Assembly: GCA_014804495.1 (NCBI GenBank) | Contig: JAAUZS010000064.1 | Coordinates: forward strand, 4,502 to 10,180 | Direction: 5' to 3' | DNA length: 5,679 bases | DNA from: Lachnospiraceae bacterium | Lineage (GTDB): Bacteria > Bacillota > Clostridia > Lachnospirales > Lachnospiraceae | In this document: piece after piece, positions 3,264 through 5,679 of the stretch | How positions within the stretch are numbered: position 1 is the stretch's first letter | Layout: every line of letters begins with the position of its first letter | Made by a program: the position numbers and the translations under genes | Notes under the pieces: generated by a model | What the model was told of the DNA's origin: nothing | Databases searched by the model: none | What the model saw: only the letters and a program-made list of their open reading frames with translations

Positions 3264-5679
3264 TCATTCCTCACTACCATTCGTTTCTTGAATCTTATAA
3301 GATTGAACAGTAAATTGAATATAACAGTCACCATATGTCCATGTATAAGTTCTTCCTAAATTTTCATATATACCAATCAATCGAAAACTTTTATTTTTTT
3401 TAATTTCTTCCAGTTTTCCTAATCTAAGTGTCGTTTCTCCACAAGCATTCATATCATTCTGCCTGCTCGAACCGAATGCTATTCCATCTTGATAATATAC
3501 TGTCGGAAATAACTCGTCCCTATCCAAATCCGGATATCCATCTCCTGTAATATGGGCATGGCTCGTATCGATTTCCAAATCCATCGGTGTCAAATCCCAA
3601 TGCCCATTATCGCTAAATTCCCAAAAGCTCAATTCCTCTTCCGCCACATAATCAACAGAAACCCCTGATGAATGTATAATCATCCTCAGTTCATCATCAT
3701 CTTCTGTTATCAAAAAATCCCTTATTTTCCTCGGAATGGGCGCAGTAATATCTTCCAAATAGATATTTTCTTCATCCCATGTCTGAATCGCTATGCGTAT
3801 AGGGTATAAGGATAGTCCATCGATTTCCTGCACTTCCACTATACGAATATGAAGCTCATCTATCTCCTTATGATGCAGATACAGATAATAACCATGACGG
3901 TAAAATAATTCCTTAAGTTCTTCTTCACCCATTTCAATCGTTCGCTTATCCAGAAACATATCGGCAAGAATCTCCAGTCCTTCTGCGCAATCGCTTACAT
4001 CAAAATAATCTTCCAAATCTTCCTGAAGATTTTCCTCCTGGAACCTAATCCACATAAATTTTCCGGTTCTATAAGAATCATAAAAATCCTTATCATAGAT
4101 AGAATTATCGCTGTAGATGCCTTTCTTAGTCTGCGCTTCACAGCCGTCAACTTTTCCCTCTGTGCCGGCTTCCGCTGCCTCCCGCTCTATTCCCAAATTT
4201 CCCATATAATACAATTCTCTTCGCTCTTCGGGATCTGACTTCTGGTATAAATCCCCGGTTTCCATGTCAATGCTGTAGCGTTGTAATGTATGTATCATAT
4301 CATCGTTTATATCCTCTATTAAAGCAACATTGTGATACTTTCTTCCCAAAAAAGAATAGGCACCATCATATTTAATTTTAAAATTCGCATATTCCTCCTC
4401 CGTTTTCAGGAAATCAAAAACCTTATCCAACAATTCAACTACGACTTCATTATCTCCATCATATTCATGCATAAAAAAATCTTCCGGTTCATCCGGTAAG
4501 TTCAAACCTTTCAATATTCCTTCCTTTAGCAGTACCCATTCTTTCTCCCCACGTATATAAATATCTCCTGTATCTTTTTTTTTTTTTTTTGTACCTTCAA
4601 AAAGAATATCCTTTTCTGAGGTTTCCCGATAAATCGGAATCTGATATCCCTCAAAAGGAGTATGTACATTCGTTTCATAAAATACGATTGCTTTCTCTGA
4701 ATTCTGAAAAGTAACATTCTCGAAAAGATTATTTTCAAGCATTTCCTCTAATTTTAGGAGTGAAACACTGTCTTGACTTTCATTATATCTAGCAGTCTCT
4801 TCCTCCATATTTCCAGCATCTGCCCGCGTATACTTCCATACAGTTCGTCCGCCTTCCAATTCTTTATCTATCGTATTCCATTTCCCATAGCTAGGAAACA
4901 GCCATTCATTCTGAACATTATGTGTACCGCCCCAAATACTGTTAGCATCATGCCACGGCAAGTTTTGTTCCGGCACAGTAACCTTGATTTCATTCTTTAT
5001 AGTCTGATCATCTGTATAAAAATACTCACCGCACACAAACTCTATATTACCATTCTCTTTTTCTGTTTCACTTTCTACTGCACATTTGCCACTAAGTCTC
5101 CATTCCCCATCTCTATATGTAAACATTTCCATATTGACTTCATCATCTATATAAACAAGTATAATGGATGATAACTCTTCATTCCATACAGGACCGTCTA
5201 AAGATTTATCCCATGGCAACGGCTTTGATTCATATATTAATTTTTCATTATTCCAAATTAAAAAAATTAAATCTGTAAAACGATTACCATTTCCTTCCAC
5301 GTAAGAAGAACACAATATTACGTCAGGAAAATCATCCCCGGAAATATCTTTAAACCAATATACTTCCTCAAGCGTAATCGGATAATTAGTAAGAATCTGG
5401 CTCGATACAACATTCCCGTTCTCGTCCTTTACAACCAACTGATAATCTGCATATCCTCCATATAAATCAGATAGAGTTTGAAAAGCCGGACTGATTCTTT
5501 CAAATGCTGCCAGATAAATCTGCTCTTCATACGTAATTTTTTCCTCCCAAACTGTTTCTGGCAGCGACTGTGTAATATCCAAAACAAACTTACTTCGCTC
5601 TAGCTGCTTAGTTCTATCTATACATACTTTATTCATATAGTGCCTGTCCCCTGCACATTCTTCCAGACTGCCGTCTAAG
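3264..5679 (-). CDS. Large acidic, probably exported protein of unknown function (N-terminus likely beyond the right edge)
   Basis: From ATG 5636 the frame gives 790 residues, but it stays open upstream to the window edge (14 more sense codons, ending in DGSLEECAGDRHY before this Met). The site before 5636 is weak (AGGGG about 11 bases away) and no signal peptide follows, so the true start, perhaps with an export signal, is probably outside the window. Numbering from this Met: residues 40-190 look like a beta-rich region with the acidic loop DISGDDFPD (97-105), similar to FG-GAP/VCBS calcium loops. Residues 294-317 (MLENNLFENVTFQN) match the protein encoded at 1-730. Residues 350-354 are five Lys encoded by a 16-base A run. 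Residues 505-790 form a further Trp- and acid-rich region containing ITGDGYPDLDRDE (696-708), again FG-GAP-like. I cannot assign a family. It heads the visible LRR operon, with 10 bases to the next ATG, so a cell-surface role is likely but inferred. Confidence 0.82.
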   Translation of the reverse strand, partial: LDGSLEECAGDRHYMNKVCIDRTKQLERSKFVLDITQSLPETVWEEKITYEEQIYLAAFERISPAFQTLSDLYGGYADYQLVVKDENGNVVSSQILTNYPITLEEVYWFKDISGDDFPDVILCSSYVEGNGNRFTDLIFLIWNNEKLIYESKPLPWDKSLDGPVWNEELSSIILVYIDDEVNMEMFTYRDGEWRLSGKCAVESETEKENGNIEFVCGEYFYTDDQTIKNEIKVTVPEQNLPWHDANSIWGGTHNVQNEWLFPSYGKWNTIDKELEGGRTVWKYTRADAGNMEEETARYNESQDSVSLLKLEEMLENNLFENVTFQNSEKAIVFYETNVHTPFEGYQIPIYRETSEKDILFEGTKKKKKDTGDIYIRGEKEWVLLKEGILKGLNLPDEPEDFFMHEYDGDNEVVVELLDKVFDFLKTEEEYANFKIKYDGAYSFLGRKYHNVALIEDINDDMIHTLQRYSIDMETGDLYQKSDPEERRELYYMGNLGIEREAAEAGTEGKVDGCEAQTKKGIYSDNSIYDKDFYDSYRTGKFMWIRFQEENLQEDLEDYFDVSDCAEGLEILADMFLDKRTIEMGEEELKELFYRHGYYLYLHHKEIDELHIRIVEVQEIDGLSLYPIRIAIQTWDEENIYLEDITAPIPRKIRDFLITEDDDELRMIIHSSGVSVDYVAEEELSFWEFSDNGHWDLTPMDLEIDTSHAHITGDGYPDLDRDELFPTVYYQDGIAFGSSRQNDMNACGETTLRLGKLEEIKKNKSFRLIGIYENLGRTYTWTYGDCYIQFTVQSYKIQETNGSEE
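4575..4590. repeat. 16-base A/T homopolymer inside the large coding sequence
   Basis: The plus strand has sixteen T in a row; the coding strand reads ACA followed by five AAA codons (Thr and Lys 350-354). The present length keeps the frame open to the stop at 3264. One length change would read a frame that stops at 4526, and the other a frame that stops soon after the sequence encoding RFELTG near 4490, so both would truncate the protein at just over 350 residues. Such long tracts are typical of slipped-strand length variation. Confidence 0.9.
4687..4760. repeat. Direct repeat, copy 2 (within the large gene)
   Basis: This is the partner of 558-631, in the same orientation and the same reading frame, encoding KLEEMLENNLFENVTFQN of the large protein. 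Similarity fades sharply beyond both ends. The two copies are 4129 bases apart and flank the whole LRR block and its terminator. Confidence 0.8.

Noticed and set aside
1809..3313. Plus-strand open frames of 65 to 105 codons opposite the LRR genes
   Set aside because: Shadows of well-supported LRR_5 coding sequence on the other strand, without starts or motifs of their own.
4526..4738. Minus-strand 70-codon frame overlapping the 16-A tract
   Set aside because: It is an alternative frame of the large gene, useful only to show where a slipped ribosome or a length variant would stop.
4773..5171. Plus-strand open frame of 132 codons opposite the large gene
   Set aside because: Its residue make-up (many Ile, Phe, Ser, Tyr, few acidic residues) is what the antisense of an acidic, Lys-rich gene gives; no ribosome site and no domain pattern.

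Overview
The window looks like a piece of a chromosome from an AT-rich, low-GC Gram-positive gut-type bacterium, most likely a clostridium of the Lachnospiraceae kind. This is inferred from purine-rich GGAG/AAGGA ribosome sites at almost every start, a Gram-positive style lipobox, a stem-loop plus T-tract terminator, and BspA-type (LRR_5) leucine-rich repeat proteins. No gene here pins down a genus. All genes that I can support lie on the minus strand, so the text below reads from high to low coordinates.

Region 1 (5679 to 1001) is a tightly packed unit. It begins with a large acidic protein of unknown function (790 codons from the first ATG, but the frame is open past the window edge). It continues with a secreted BspA-type LRR protein that is split into two frames by one missing base in an A5/T5 run, then a second, membrane-anchored BspA-type LRR protein whose ATG overlaps the previous stop. 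It ends with a tiny lipoprotein whose ATG overlaps the stop of the second LRR gene. Spacings are 10 bases or overlaps, so these genes are almost certainly co-transcribed and partly translationally coupled. A strong rho-independent terminator at 901-941 closes the unit. The promoter of this unit is not in the window.

Region 2 (about 900 to 731) is a control region: four 11-bp-periodic direct repeats (consensus TTGYATCAT on the plus strand) next to a candidate promoter, all pointing into Region 3.

Region 3 (730 to the left edge) is the start of another membrane-anchored protein of unknown function. It shares a 74-bp, 85% identical DNA segment in the same orientation with the middle of the large protein of Region 1, so the two unknown genes are related through a duplicated module.

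Together the genes look like a cell-envelope or surface locus: one LRR protein with a signal peptide, one LRR protein with an N-terminal anchor, one lipoprotein, one membrane-anchored protein, and a large protein with FG-GAP-like acidic loops. Three features point to variability: a 16-base A tract inside the large gene, the one-base frameshift in the LRR gene, and the duplicated segment flanking the whole LRR block. There is no sign of CRISPR, tRNA, rRNA, transposase or phage genes.
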